Positions 49,073 to 59,939 of a DNA stretch of 64,000 nt are shown here, in pieces. The translations under genes were made by a program, and so were the position numbers. Position 1 is the stretch's first letter; each line of letters begins with the position of its first letter. Below the pieces are notes generated by a model that had not been told where the DNA came from, did not search any database, and saw only the letters and a list, made by a program, of their open reading frames with translations. Origin of the DNA: Baylisascaris procyonis (taxonomy: Eukaryota > Nematoda > Chromadorea > Rhabditida > Ascarididae); the NCBI GenBank assembly GCA_037389465.1, contig JAZARR010000214.1, forward strand, positions 5,022,001 to 5,086,000, written 5' to 3'.

Positions 49073-51938
49073 TTATTTTTCCTTGGGAGCGGCGTCAGGT
49101 TGTGAGGAAGGATGGCTCTTCTTAAATGCATCCAAGCTCATTAGCGTCTCGTCGATTCGTTTTATCGTTGGATACGCATCCATATTTACTCCATAACTGA
49201 AAATTAAATGTTTTTCTCACAAAAAAAAACATAAACATTTCAGAATTTGGTACTCGATTCGAATATGAGCACCCCTCTTCCGATCCTCAAGAAAATCTAT
49301 GGACCACAAATTATTCTCATCGATTTGCATAGTAATAATATGAGGTTGGTGATTTTTAAGCAACTAATCTTTGAAAATAATTCATGGAATTCCAAACTCT
49401 TTATCACTATTAAGAAATAATTTGCATATTTCGCACCAACTGTTATCTCTAGGGACGCACGGTAGTCGAAAAGATTTGCATATATATGCGCTTATAATAG
49501 CAGGCAAGTACGAATATGGTTATGAGCCGACAAGTGGAATATTGGTATAAACGGGTAGGAGATGACTAGCCAATGGCAACAGTAATACTAGACAAAATGC
49601 TTATAACTGCACGCATGAATTTATATTATTGATCTAGGGGGTACTACGATTTTATGAAGTAAATTTAAATATTAAACGTAAGCGAAAGTAATTGCATGAT
49701 TACCGTTTAGCGTTATAGACTTGTGGTGGAATGCACAAATCGGCTAGCGTAATTGCATCGCCGAATGCATATTTCTTGGCAGTCATCTGTAATTGACGTT
49801 CCAATTTTTCGAAGCCATCTTCAATGCATATTTTAGGCCAAGCAATAACCTCTTTTTGCTCGCCACATATCTCTGAGAGGTGTTTGAGGACACCTACATT
49901 CTGAAGTGGTTGAATGCCTGCAACGATCTGAAATTATCTCCGATGAGCACTCGAAAAAATTTGGCACATAGAAGTTTGTAATTCAGGTGAGTAGTACTTT
50001 TTTCAAGATTTCTTAAAAATATTTAAAAGTTATTTTCAGCTATATGGAAGTTGGATGCTCTATGGAAGAATAAAATAATGCATTTACATCTCGAAATAAA
50101 AATGTAAAATGAGAACTTTTTGTATGAAAGTTCATTTGATAACCAAGGAAATAGCGAATTGAAATTTTCGCATAATTACTTTCAATAGCATATTTAATTG
50201 GCTATGATTTACCTGTAGTGCAATAGCTCTCACTTTGGCCCGGTCGGCGGTTCCCTTTGGAAGCAATGGACTCTTCTCTGGATATTTCTCATCGAGATAC
50301 TCTAAGATTGCAAGACTTTCAATGAGCGTATTACCGTCGATAACGAGAGCTGGTACTCTACCTAGTGGGTTGATTTTTAGAAATTCTTCGCTCATCTGCA
50401 ATAAAATAAAAATTATTGCTAATTATCTGTTCTATGAATAATTTAAATTACTATTCAAGAAAAATTTTGCTGTTTATAGAAACGTTTTAAAATATTGATT
50501 GATTATTTAGAAGAATCAATGATCAGTAGATCAAATTTTCCCAACTATAATGATGCAAAAGTGATTCAAGCAAGCATTGATACTCTTACTTTCTAAAGCT
50601 ATTTTTAGGCTCTAATGCAGTAACTTCACCAATTTTATTCAACTATTCCCATATATCTCATCATCTTATCAAGTAAGTTATTTTTGCCTTTTCACCTTTA
50701 CCTGTTGTAAATATTTTATGCAATACGCATCCGGTCATCAATTGATTAATCGACGAATTATGTTATTAAAGCATAAAATATATCGAATAATTTTCATTAC
50801 AGGAATGATATATTTATGTGAAATTTGTTATCAATTTAAAAAAAAAATCACTGCATTTGATTAAAATGTTAATTACTATCATAAAATATATTCCATATAC
50901 GAATATGAACGAATATGATTGCGCATTTATATTTGTTCTTCATGTAATGATGATAAAAAAATAAAATAAAAACGATTTTATTGGAAACCGAATAGAACAT
51001 CAGTAAAGAAAACGATTGCTAAAAACTATATTTTTTTCTGAAATGAATTATCGAAAACGCTCTTACAAAATATTAAAGCTTTATTTAGTTCTATTATGTC
51101 CTTCTCGTATCCGATAATAGAAAAGTGCAGAAAGGAAAAAACTTACATGTTCACCTTTTAGTAGATCGATTGGTTTGTAAACATATTCGATTCCTTTCAA
51201 TTCGAGAGCTGTAAAATCAAACGTTGGAAATTATTAGCAAAAAATATTTCTATAGGCCATTAATATCTAAAGGATTTTTAGTAATCTCGGTTGCATTATT
51301 TGTTTCTTCAATGCTCGAGGATGAGAGAAAATTAATAATCCATAATTTATGCAAAAATAATATTACGCGTCTTATTGTTTAAAAATGTAACAGCTCGTTG
51401 AAGAAGTTACCTCAATTTTTTCTATAGAATATCAAAACAGTTTTAATACTCTGGGAAAAAAAGTGTTCTTTCTTCAAAGTAGTTCTGAGTGATCTAGGTG
51501 ACATAAATTTTTTTTTAAGGGGTAGAATGGCATTTCAGAGGAGCTGATACGATGTGCATATTGATATTCCCCTCATCTCATCAACCGGTTTCATTAATGA
51601 CTAACAAAAAATAAATATGTAAACTTTTTCGTTTTATAATTAAACCATTTTATTTAATAAATATTCTATATTTGAAAGTTTCTGGAGATTCGATATATAC
51701 AATATGCCTCAATTTTTTCTATCATTAAATGTGTATATCCTCTTTGAACGTAGACCACTCAATGTGAAATATAATTTTAGATCATTTTAAGAGATACACT
51801 GAAGTTAAAAAAATTTTTCAACTTTTTCCATAGTTAAGTTACTAGAAACGCATACCGCATACATCGTATGGGACAATGCGAAACTAGTGTAATACATTTA
51901 AACGACTCGATGAATGCTCTGCCATTATATATAAATAC

Positions 51939-52009
<71 letters not shown>

Positions 52010-52108
52010 GGGATAGTTATTCGTGGTTAGACAATGTAACTAACCTGCGCGAACACGCCACGAACACGAGCTACGCCAATAAGAGTATAGGATTGGTTTA
52101 TCGCTCAT
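49073..52108 (-). CDS. gst-42: Maleylacetoacetate isomerase / zeta-class glutathione S-transferase, complete, 5 exons, 218 aa
   Basis: Minus-strand exons in order: 52108-52045, 51208-51147, 50395-50213, 49927-49704, 49196-49073 (657 nt; all phases close, GT-AG introns). The enzyme isomerises maleylacetoacetate to fumarylacetoacetate with glutathione in tyrosine and phenylalanine catabolism, in the cytosol. Exon 1 carries the zeta-class active-site motif SSCSWRVR (Ser13, Ser14, Cys15). The thioredoxin-like domain continues with the cis-proline pair Val56-Pro57 and the glutathione-binding ESLAILEYL (Glu68, Ser69). The helical domain runs from about residue 89, with GDAITLADLCIPP as the folding-motif region. 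Length fits the family (C. elegans GST-42 and human GSTZ1 are about 215 aa). Intron 1 holds a long (TA)n tract. An AATAAA overlaps the TAA stop. The start is fixed by the motif and by an acceptor 11 nt upstream. Confidence 0.95.
51941..52007. repeat. (AT)n microsatellite in intron 1 of the isomerase gene
   Basis: About 33 uninterrupted AT units, ending only 38 bp from the exon 1 donor on the minus strand. Length variation here could affect splicing of the first exon. Confidence 0.97.
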
Positions 52109-52128
52109 ATCCGACCGGTCTAAAATAA
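52109..52128 (-). promoter_or_regulatory. Probable spliced-leader acceptor of the isomerase gene
   Basis: On the minus strand TTATTTTAG (52128-52120) precedes an 11-nt leader and the ATG at 52108. The very short leader after an isolated 3' splice site is the usual nematode trans-splicing arrangement. Confidence 0.5.
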
Positions 52129-52440
52129 CGATCGTTGAATAATAATCACGTAACTATTTGGAGCGTCACAAAACGTGCGTTATCAACGTAAAAACTGTAT
52201 TATTATTACTGGGATTTATAAATAAATAGTACCTCATCTTGCAATAGTCTAAAGGCTTTTCCTTTGATACGTTGCTTTCAGTCGAATCTTTTTGAAGTTG
52301 TTCATTTGAAAATCTCTCCAACTTTAGTGAAGTGCCTTATTTCTAAATAGCAGTTCTATGCAACTAATAATAATATTATCCTAGTCGGTATACTTTGCAT
52401 GCCTACTTTACTTATTGTGCATAAAAGTGAAATATGATTC

Positions 52441-52760
52441 TATTGTCTTAAAATCAATGACATACGTCAGCGAAACATGGGCGTTAACAACTGCAGAAGA
52501 GAAACGATTGCAAGTAACACAACAAGCAATTGAGAGAATCATCAATGCTCACAATATCACTCCACAATAAAGTGATAAGTGAAGATATAAGGTGAAGATT
52601 ATTGCTAAAAGACATAACGATTGAAAACGGCACAAACAAGTTACGCTGGATCGGTCATGTTCCACGCACAATCAACATGTTCCACAATAAGTGGAACGCC
52701 AGAACCTTGAATTGGTATCGAAGAGGTCGTAAAAGACCCAGAGGGTATTACCTCCATCGA
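52441..52760 (+). mobile_element. Decayed non-LTR retrotransposon (LINE, RTE-like) remnant, 3' end of the RT ORF
   Basis: Two protein patches in different frames match the C-terminal part of endonuclease/reverse-transcriptase ORFs of RTE-type LINEs. The first has SMTYVSETWALTTAEEKRL, like the family's MTYGSETWALT..EE.RL. The second has KLRWIGHVPR followed by RRGRKRPRG, like the conserved K.RW.GH..R and the basic GR.RPRGRP end. Stop codons and frame breaks separate them, so the copy is dead. It lies 0.3 kb upstream of the isomerase start, on the opposite strand. Only this terminal fragment is present; no 5' part or target-site duplication was recognised. Confidence 0.72.
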
Positions 52761-53162
52761 TAGTAATTTCAACGGAATAAATTATGAAAGTTGTACAAAC
52801 ATCAACAATATCGCAAACGATATAATACGAGTAAATAAAAGGGTAATGATTAAAGATAAAGAGATAAGAGTCCATAGAACATCCTGACCATCATGAATAC
52901 CTTTATAATCGCTGCGATAATGAATATTTATTTTGATAGTGGACTGATACATTTGGACTCTTTGGATTATAAGAGAGAATATATGCGAAAACAATTTCAC
53001 TATGAAATGCAAAACTTCCGCAATAAGAATTTTTGGATTTGAAGAAAAGAAAACCACATAAAACACAATTGCAAATATCATAGTTATTAAAGATCAGCGG
53101 AATGAAAATACCCATATTGGCAACAGTAAACAGCGCCTAACGCGACCATTATTCCACTAAAC

Positions 53163-53258
53163 GTCACCTTAATGTCACATTGGCGTATCACAGTGCAAAA
53201 CATCTTGCAGTGTAATACGCCGATGTGACATTGCAATGTGATACGTCAAAGTGGTGAC
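53163..53258. repeat. Imperfect palindrome / hairpin element (about 96 bp)
   Basis: Arms at 53173-53196 and 53207-53230 pair over 24 positions with about three mismatches around a 10-nt loop (AAAACATCTT). A third, direct variant of the right arm follows at 53231-53247. The whole block begins GTCACC and ends GGTGAC. It resembles a small foldback or MITE-like element; no flanking target-site duplication was established. It sits between the LINE remnant and an Ig-like exon. Confidence 0.7.
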
Positions 53259-53351
53259 AATCCGTGAAATTTCACCTCACTTCGAGCACCGAAAGTCGAC
53301 ATATTTAAGATAGAATATACGAAATTAGGGTTATGATGCAAAGTTTTTCAG

Positions 53352-53646
53352 CAGCTTTGCACGCTTAAAAATTCTTTTTAACGATATAGATATTGCCGGA
53401 AATTACTCATGTTGGATTGTAACGACCCGATCTTCCTATCGGGCCACTGGTTCTTTGTTGAATGCCTCGATACAATCGAATACTTCTTTAATGGAAAACG
53501 GCCCAACGTGGGTGTACGAACAGAGCGACGAAACAAACGACGAAACAATGAAAACCTCAACGAACGATGCGCGCTCAATTCCAGACGGCGAAGAACCATA
53601 TTGCATCGGAATGGGCAATAACAGCTCTTATATATCCTATCTCTAG
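53352..53646 (+). CDS. Possible exon with immunoglobulin-domain E-F strands, fragment
   Basis: The frame is open from a TTTTTCAG acceptor at 53351 to TAG at 53646 (97 codons). It begins ARLKILFNDIDIAGNYSCW, which has the Ig-domain pattern of a hydrophobic E strand followed by D-x-A-G-x-Y-x-C on the F strand. A polar, Ser/Thr/Asp-rich tail follows, ending in SSYISYL. The B-strand half of the domain, with the partner cysteine, was not found upstream, where a LINE remnant and the hairpin lie; the gene may be broken or may have distant exons. Two other frames are open across parts of the same DNA, so the coding frame is not certain. Treat as a fragment, possibly a pseudogene. Confidence 0.35.
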
Positions 53647-53734
53647 TATCAAAGCGATACTTACAAGGGGAAAACATAGTGCACACTATTCAATGGTCAT
53701 AGTCCAGCTACCTTTACCATAATGATCGAGGTGC

Positions 53735-53825
53735 TCAACGATCACAGTCTTCATGGGTCCCAATATGGAATATCTCATCTGAGCATAGGTCCATGTCAAT
53801 GTTGTCGAATGTTCTCGTTCATGGC
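53735..53825 (-). other. Exon-like stretch, minus strand, unidentified
   Basis: On the minus strand a TTGATATTGTAG acceptor is followed by an open frame beginning HEREHSTTLTWTYAQMRY and ending before a GTAAAG donor. Both splice signals are good, and the peptide looks ordered, but I do not recognise the family. The plus strand is also open here, so the call is weak. It might belong with the minus-strand ORFs at 54.6-55.2 kb. Confidence 0.22.
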
Positions 53826-54646
53826 TACAATATCAACAACGATCATAACCAAATTGAATAGTCATACTCTTGCACAATAGAGAGCAACACTAAACACTGC
53901 CGCTTATTCTGATCTGTAGTATTGGTAGTCTATCAGTAATAATAGGAGCAATAAAGTGATTTATCTTGTTGAGCAATTGAGTTTTGAATAATGAAAGTCA
54001 TTTGTGATTCGACATCATACTCAGTTGAACTAAACGCATATGAGATTTTCGACGAAAAAAGGCAATCGCTCTAAAAAAATACATTTGGAAGAGAAAAATT
54101 ATTTATGCATTTTCAGTTTACATTGCTCACTATTTCATTGAGATCATAGCGAAGGAGAAAAATTTACAAAATCGTCGACTATATAACATTCGATAACAAT
54201 AGACAATATGAGCGTAAATAATTGACAGTTGGCTGATAATTGATAACAAATCGAATAAAAAAAAGCAAAATATTCCACTCGTTATAGTATTTCATATATT
54301 ATGATCGGAAGAAAAAAATTCTTTCAACGGTTTTCCCAATGGGAAATTACCCAAAAGCTGAAAAAACGATCAACAATAGTGAGAAAGATGACAAGAATAA
54401 TAAAATTTCTTAAGAAAATGCTATTATTTTCATCTGTAATTTTTCGATAAGATTTTGGTTTTTTTTTGGTAGAGCTGAACATAGTTTATATCGGATCATA
54501 TATACGACTAAAAATTTCATTCAAATAGGCAAATAGTTTTTGATGATATTTATGAGTTCAACTCCAAAAGAGGATAGGCAAATATCTAAATTAGCGATCT
54601 CTTCATAAGCCACTTTCATCTATGTGAATTATTCTATGGTGTAAGA

Positions 54647-55234
54647 TCAATACGGTATAGGTTTAGCTTGCATTTTTGGTCTACTTTTATAACATTCTGC
54701 ATTACATACGTCAACCATCTTCTTCAATGGTGTTGAAGTGTGGAGGATATTAGAAGTGATCAGAAAGGTTGAATTGGTCCCTACTAGCACGTAGATATAT
54801 TCGTTCAGATAACCACGTATAAGAATGGTCAAGATCAATGTGGCAACAATTTTTTTGCTAAAGCCGCAGGGCAATACCAGCCGTATTTAAAGGTGGCCTT
54901 CAGCATATAAACATCAGTTGGTTTCGTTTGCCTTGGTATCGGCAGCGTGGTGCTGCTGCGGGTCTTTTCGTCGATCGTCGTGGTCGTGATATGGTTGGTG
55001 CGAAGATATTTGTTCATATGGACGTTGGCTTATGAGCGGTGCGAAAGGTTTTGTTTGTCTCGTCCTTGGGCATCGGTTACTTCCACTGTTGACGGCTATT
55101 AGGTGATTGCTGCCACTTGAACAACGAAACGGCTGTCGACGCTGCGATCGCTTATAGCCGATTGAGCTCGTAGGTTTGGAAGGACATTGGTCGTGTCGAA
55201 GTGAAGCGCCGAAGTATATTTCTTTATAGCACAT
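54647..55234 (-). other. Coding-like, GC-richer stretch on the minus strand, unidentified
   Basis: Two overlapping minus-strand frames are open: 55234-54914 (His/Gln/Arg/Pro-rich, ending in a Thr/Asn-rich tail) and 54874-54647 (a hydrophobic start with KKIVATLILTIL and a VDVCNAEC cysteine pair, signal-peptide-like). Base composition is clearly less AT-rich than the neighbouring intergenic DNA. No family was recognised. This may instead be the 5' flank of the tubulin gene, whose first coding exon must lie upstream of 55436. Confidence 0.25.
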
Positions 55235-55435
55235 TCTTTGGGAAAGTAAACTATTTCAAGAGTGTCTACACGAACCCGTTATTTAGATCCAGCATAATTG
55301 CTCCACTTCGCATGAGGTGGTGGTAATTTTCCCATATAACTCGGTCGACTCCTGCAAGTAGTAAACAATTTCGGTGGTGAGATAATCTTTCGAATGCTGG
55401 AAAATATGTCAGCTGATATTTAAGAATTTTTGCAG

Positions 55436-58400
55436 CGTGAAATAATCTCCCTCCATGTGGGGCGTGCTGGTGTTCAAATGGGCAGCAAATGCTGGGAGTT
55501 GTATTGTCTGGAACATGGCATTTCATCAGATGGAAGCGTGAGCAAGCTCGACGAGACTCTTCAGAGCGAAGTTGGCAACGCTTTTCCCGATTTTATCTTC
55601 GCTTGCTTCTGCGATTGTTTCTATTTTCCAGTTCAATTGTTAGTCGAAGGCTTCCCGACGACGGAGGTAGATCTAGGGAAGAGGGTTGGGTAAATTACAA
55701 AAGAAAGGCAAGAAGCACTGGCGTGGAGTCTATGTCGGTGTATAATTTCATGTTTCAAACAAAAGTGCCGTCTAAGATGTCGCAAATCTTTATGAAGTAT
55801 AAACCCCCTTGCTTGGCTATTATGCCCATTTTTAGCTCGTTGTTCCAAACTGGTCGATGTTCATTGGGAAGTCCCTTCATTCCTTTCAGAGTTATGAACG
55901 TCCTTTTCTCGCGAGGATTTTCAGTGCTGAGCGTGTTGTTATTGTAGGATCTGGATTTGTGTTGGAGCAGCTCTCCATCAACTTTCTTCTCTGAAACCGA
56001 TAGTGGCAAAGCCATCTCGCGTTCCATCTTTGTCGACCTTGAACCGACTGTCATCGGTAAATAAATTTTGAGAGGCGGAAGAATTAAAATCGCCAGTTAA
56101 GAGAGACTACTTGTGCCCTATCTTCGAAGTGCTGATGTTGTTGCGAGAAAATGTACGTATTACCGATATTTCCTCCAGACGTCCGTAGACGTCGTCGAAA
56201 GAATTCATGCAGTCTGGGAATACTTTTGCAAGATTAGGCACATCCGTGGAAACAGTAACACATGTGATGTGCAAGATGCCAACAAATATCACCGTAATTA
56301 TTACGGCTTAGTATGGTTCAATCCTGAGTGGTTGCGTTTTTTATTGATAGATGGCTGAGTACATATTATTGCAGATGAGGTTCGTGGAGGAGCTTATAAA
56401 GGCTTATTCCATGCGGAGCAGCTTATTTCGGGTAAGGAAGATGCGGCAAGTAACTACGCTCGTGGTTATCATACGGTGGGCAGAGAATGCATCGACAATG
56501 TGCTGGAAGAGACACGCCATTTGGCTGAGGACTGCGACTGCCTTCAGGGCTTCTTCATATTCCGATCGACTGGTGGCGGCACGGGATCGGGGTTCGGCAC
56601 GTTGGTCCTAGAAAGCCTCGCGGCGGAGTTTGGAGACAAGGTCTGCATTCTTCGATAGGCAGTGATAGACGCTTCGATGCGCCAGAAAGCCCTGGCCATA
56701 TTGGACGGCTTGATTACAGATCACTCTCTCAATATAGGCCTGCTAATTTAATTTGCTACACATCAATTTTTCTTATCGCTCATGTTGTGTTATGTCGCAG
56801 TACATATCTATACTGCCGGTACTGTTTTAGGGATGGGAATACATTCCTATGGAACAGTACTCAACAGGAAGTGAAGTTCCAGTAAGTAGCAGTTCGATAC
56901 CTTTCTTGGTTGTCATTTGTAATATCGGATTCATATTTCGGCGCTCAGACTGATAGGTTATACGTTGTGAAGGTGCACTTATATGAGGCTAAAGTTCATT
57001 CCAAATCACAGTTCTTTTACTTAACGAGGCTAATTCTAGTCGAAGCTGGAGTTCTGCATCTACCCGACTCGTAAAATGTCGACGGCCGTGGTGGAGCCTT
57101 ATAACGCTCTACTAGCCACACACAACACATTCGGGCTTGCTGATTGCACCTTTATGATTGACAATGAAGCCGTTTACGATATAACCATACGTGGGCTCGA
57201 CATCGAACAACCCAACTACTGCAATCTCAATGAGGTTATCGCTCAGGTTTGTTATGTGATTTCAATTTTATCCACTATCGTGTTGCAGTGACATCCACAT
57301 TTGCCGCTAATGGATACGATCTTTTTTTTTAGTTATTAAAGGTTATCGAAATATTTCCCAATGAATTGTAGACGGCAACAAGGATGATTTGTTCACTGAA
57401 CTTTCCATTTCATTCATTAATGAATGCATATTGATTGATATATGCCGAGGTTAAAACCAAAAATTATTCTGTTGCTAAACCTTTTCTGAAAGGTTATCGA
57501 ACCAACTGGAACATGACCAAATTCATGATGCATCGACATGCATTTTTTTACGGAGGCATTCATTTGTCGTATGCATTTACGCATATATGACTGCCATTAA
57601 CGAAGGGATTTTTTTCAGGCGGTCTCCTCAGTGACGGCATCGCTTCGTTTTGAAGGTTCCCTAAATGTCGACCTTGCTGATTACCAGTCGAACCTTGTGC
57701 CATATCCTCGCATTCGCTTCCTCGTCGTATCATATGCTCCAATTATGCCGGACGAGAAAATCCTCCACGAGTGTCCTGCCGTACCTGATATAACAAAGAT
57801 GTGCTTCAAGCAAGGCAGCCAAATGTCCACAGTAGTTATTTTATTTATCGTCTTAAAATTGTTCATTGAGTTTGACACCCCCGCCCCTCTTTTTAAGTTC
57901 AGTGTTTTTGCGGCGAGAGCAGAAGACGACATATAATATGATCGGGTCTCTTTCCACCATAACGTCTAATTTTTTCGAATTTGCTATAGCAACCACACAT
58001 TGTGAAGTGACGTGCCATTTACATTATTCACTGTTGCGATGCGATAACAGCTGAATATGGTAAGATGCCAGTAGTATGAAAGATTTTAGCAAAGAAAGCC
58101 GCCTTCGACTTATAAACATCTCTCTGCTCAATCGTAATCAATCACGCATCTATGCTCCACCATGATCATAGCCTCGATATATCAACACATGAATTGTTTC
58201 CTATCTTTGATTCCCTATATTTTTAATTTTCTTATGCTTCAAACCAACAGGTGAAGTTTTGCAGTGCAATCCGGAAGAAGGGAAATACATGGCAATATGC
58301 CTTCTATATCGCGGGGATGTTGTACCAAAGGACATCAACCAAGCGATTGCTGAGATCAAACGAAAGAAAATATGTCGATTTGTCGACTGGGCGCCTACTG

Positions 58401-59579
58401 GCTTTAAGGTGAAATACCCTTGTGAAGGCTTCTTTAGTTAGATCGACTTTCGACTTTTGGTGTTAGTCCAGTATCAGTCGGCAAGAACAACTATCTTCCT
58501 AGACAAGAATGGAAATATTCATTTAACTATGCGATAGTTTCCTATGGCATTGAAAAAAAAATATATCGGAGATAATCTGCAGTAATGAATAAAACTGAAG
58601 AAACTTTTATCATTTTTCACATCCGTATTTCATTAATACTTCATTATTCTCGGTCGAATATTTTGTTCAATATTAGAATTCATTTATTGTTTGGGCAGTC
58701 TTTTTTTTACTAAATTCACAATAAAATAAGCATTACTTTACAACTGAAAATATTTTATAGGTTGGTATTAATTGCCACTATCCGATGTATCGAATAGGCA
58801 ATTCCTTAGCACCCGTTGAAAGATCGGTATGCGCTCTCGCCAATACGTCGGCGATTGCAGAGACATGGAAACATCTGAACGAAAATTTCGACATTATGTA
58901 TCAGAAAAATGCGTTCATTCATTGGTACCTCAACGAGGGAATGGAGGTACACTTCATTTCAAATGCTTAACGATGATCGTCTTTTATGTCGAATATGCTG
59001 CATTAGAAGAGTGCTAGGCACGCATATTATAACAAATTGTTTGATGCTATTCCTCTCCAACAGAAGCAGCATTGATGTTTGATAGAGGCAATATGCAGAG
59101 AACTTATTGATGTTTATCCATACAATTCGTCATTTAAAATCGGCGACAATTGAATTTGAAGATAAGGAAAAGTTACGCGTCGATTAATTGATAATGGAAA
59201 AAATAGTATCATAAAGAGCCCATTTCTGATCTGGTGTCTTTTATCGATCACGTCTATTCTTTCTAGAACAAATAGAGCATTAGCCATTAAACGCGAACCG
59301 ACCATTAAATCAATGAATATTAGATTTTTAGAGTTCACAGATGATTCAGATGAACACAAAGATTTATAGAGAGGCAGTGAAATTGTTTTCGTTTATATTT
59401 TGCTCTCGGATGAGACAAATGTACACAAATCTAGTGCAATGCGAATAGACAGCTTTCGCTTAAAGGAAATAGCCAACGAAGAGTTTACTAAAGGAGAAGG
59501 GGGGGGGGGCCATATCGAAGGTGATTGATTTAGTCGACATTCGGGGACTCAGTAAAAAAAGCTGAAAAGATTTGGTAAT

Positions 59580-59639
<60 letters not shown>

Positions 59640-59822
59640 TTTTGTTTAGACATCTTTATTAATAATTGCAAAAATATGGACTAATATTAAAACTTAATAA
59701 ATTAGGAGTGGGAATTCGATGAAGCGCGTGAAGATCTAGCAGCACTTGAACGTGACTATATGGAGGTGGCGATGGAAGACGACAATGCGGATTGCGTCGA
59801 GATAGATGACATAGAATTTTGA
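55436..59822 (+). CDS. tba: Divergent alpha-tubulin, 8 exons seen, 448 aa with the missing Met exon
   Basis: Exons: 55436-55537, 55948-56056, 56375-56640, 57040-57246, 57619-57831, 58265-58408, 58761-58946, 59706-59822 (1344 nt, phases close). Exon one begins [20 protein letters not shown], so the initiator Met must sit on an upstream ATG-only exon, as in many alpha-tubulin genes; I could not place it. Tubulin dimers polymerise into microtubules. Seen: the GTP-binding GGGTGSG (138-144), [14 protein letters not shown]-like IDNEAVYDI, and [16 protein letters not shown]. Differences from ordinary alpha-tubulin: Asp250 at the position of catalytic Glu254; the residue 36-48 loop is four residues shorter and has no Lys40; RST replaces HSF before the glycine loop; the tail ends [11 protein letters not shown] instead of EEY. 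All conserved blocks are intact, so it is likely functional and specialised, not a pseudogene. A beta-tubulin is excluded by the alpha-specific motifs. Confidence 0.93.
59582..59638. repeat. (AT)n microsatellite in the last intron of the alpha-tubulin gene
   Basis: About 28 AT units, 68 bp upstream of the last exon acceptor. A G11 run lies a little upstream at about 59500-59510. Confidence 0.97.
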
Positions 59823-59933
59823 ATAATCCAACTCTATTGTTAAATCTTTATCTTGATGAATCCGTTGACTAGCTAAAAAAGCCTTTATAAGATGCTAACT
59901 CACGTTTGATAATGGGCTGTGTTATTTACAAAG

Positions 59934-59939
59934 AATAAA
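59934..59939 (+). terminator. Probable poly(A) signal of the alpha-tubulin gene
   Basis: AATAAA lies 112 nt after the TGA at 59820-59822, the first such hexamer downstream on the coding strand. Confidence 0.45.

Noticed and set aside
53378..53686. 102-codon Arg-rich minus-strand frame overlapping the Ig-like exon
   Set aside because: Low-complexity Arg/Ser composition, no motif, and it competes with a plus-strand frame that has a recognisable Ig pattern.
55489..55947. 152-codon plus-strand frame at the start of the tubulin gene
   Set aside because: It runs through exon 1 in the wrong frame and across the intron; a shadow of the real gene in GC-richer DNA.
56113..56358. 81-codon frame in the second visible tubulin intron
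   Set aside because: The flanking exons splice in perfect phase without it, and it contains no tubulin-like sequence; both strands are open here by chance.
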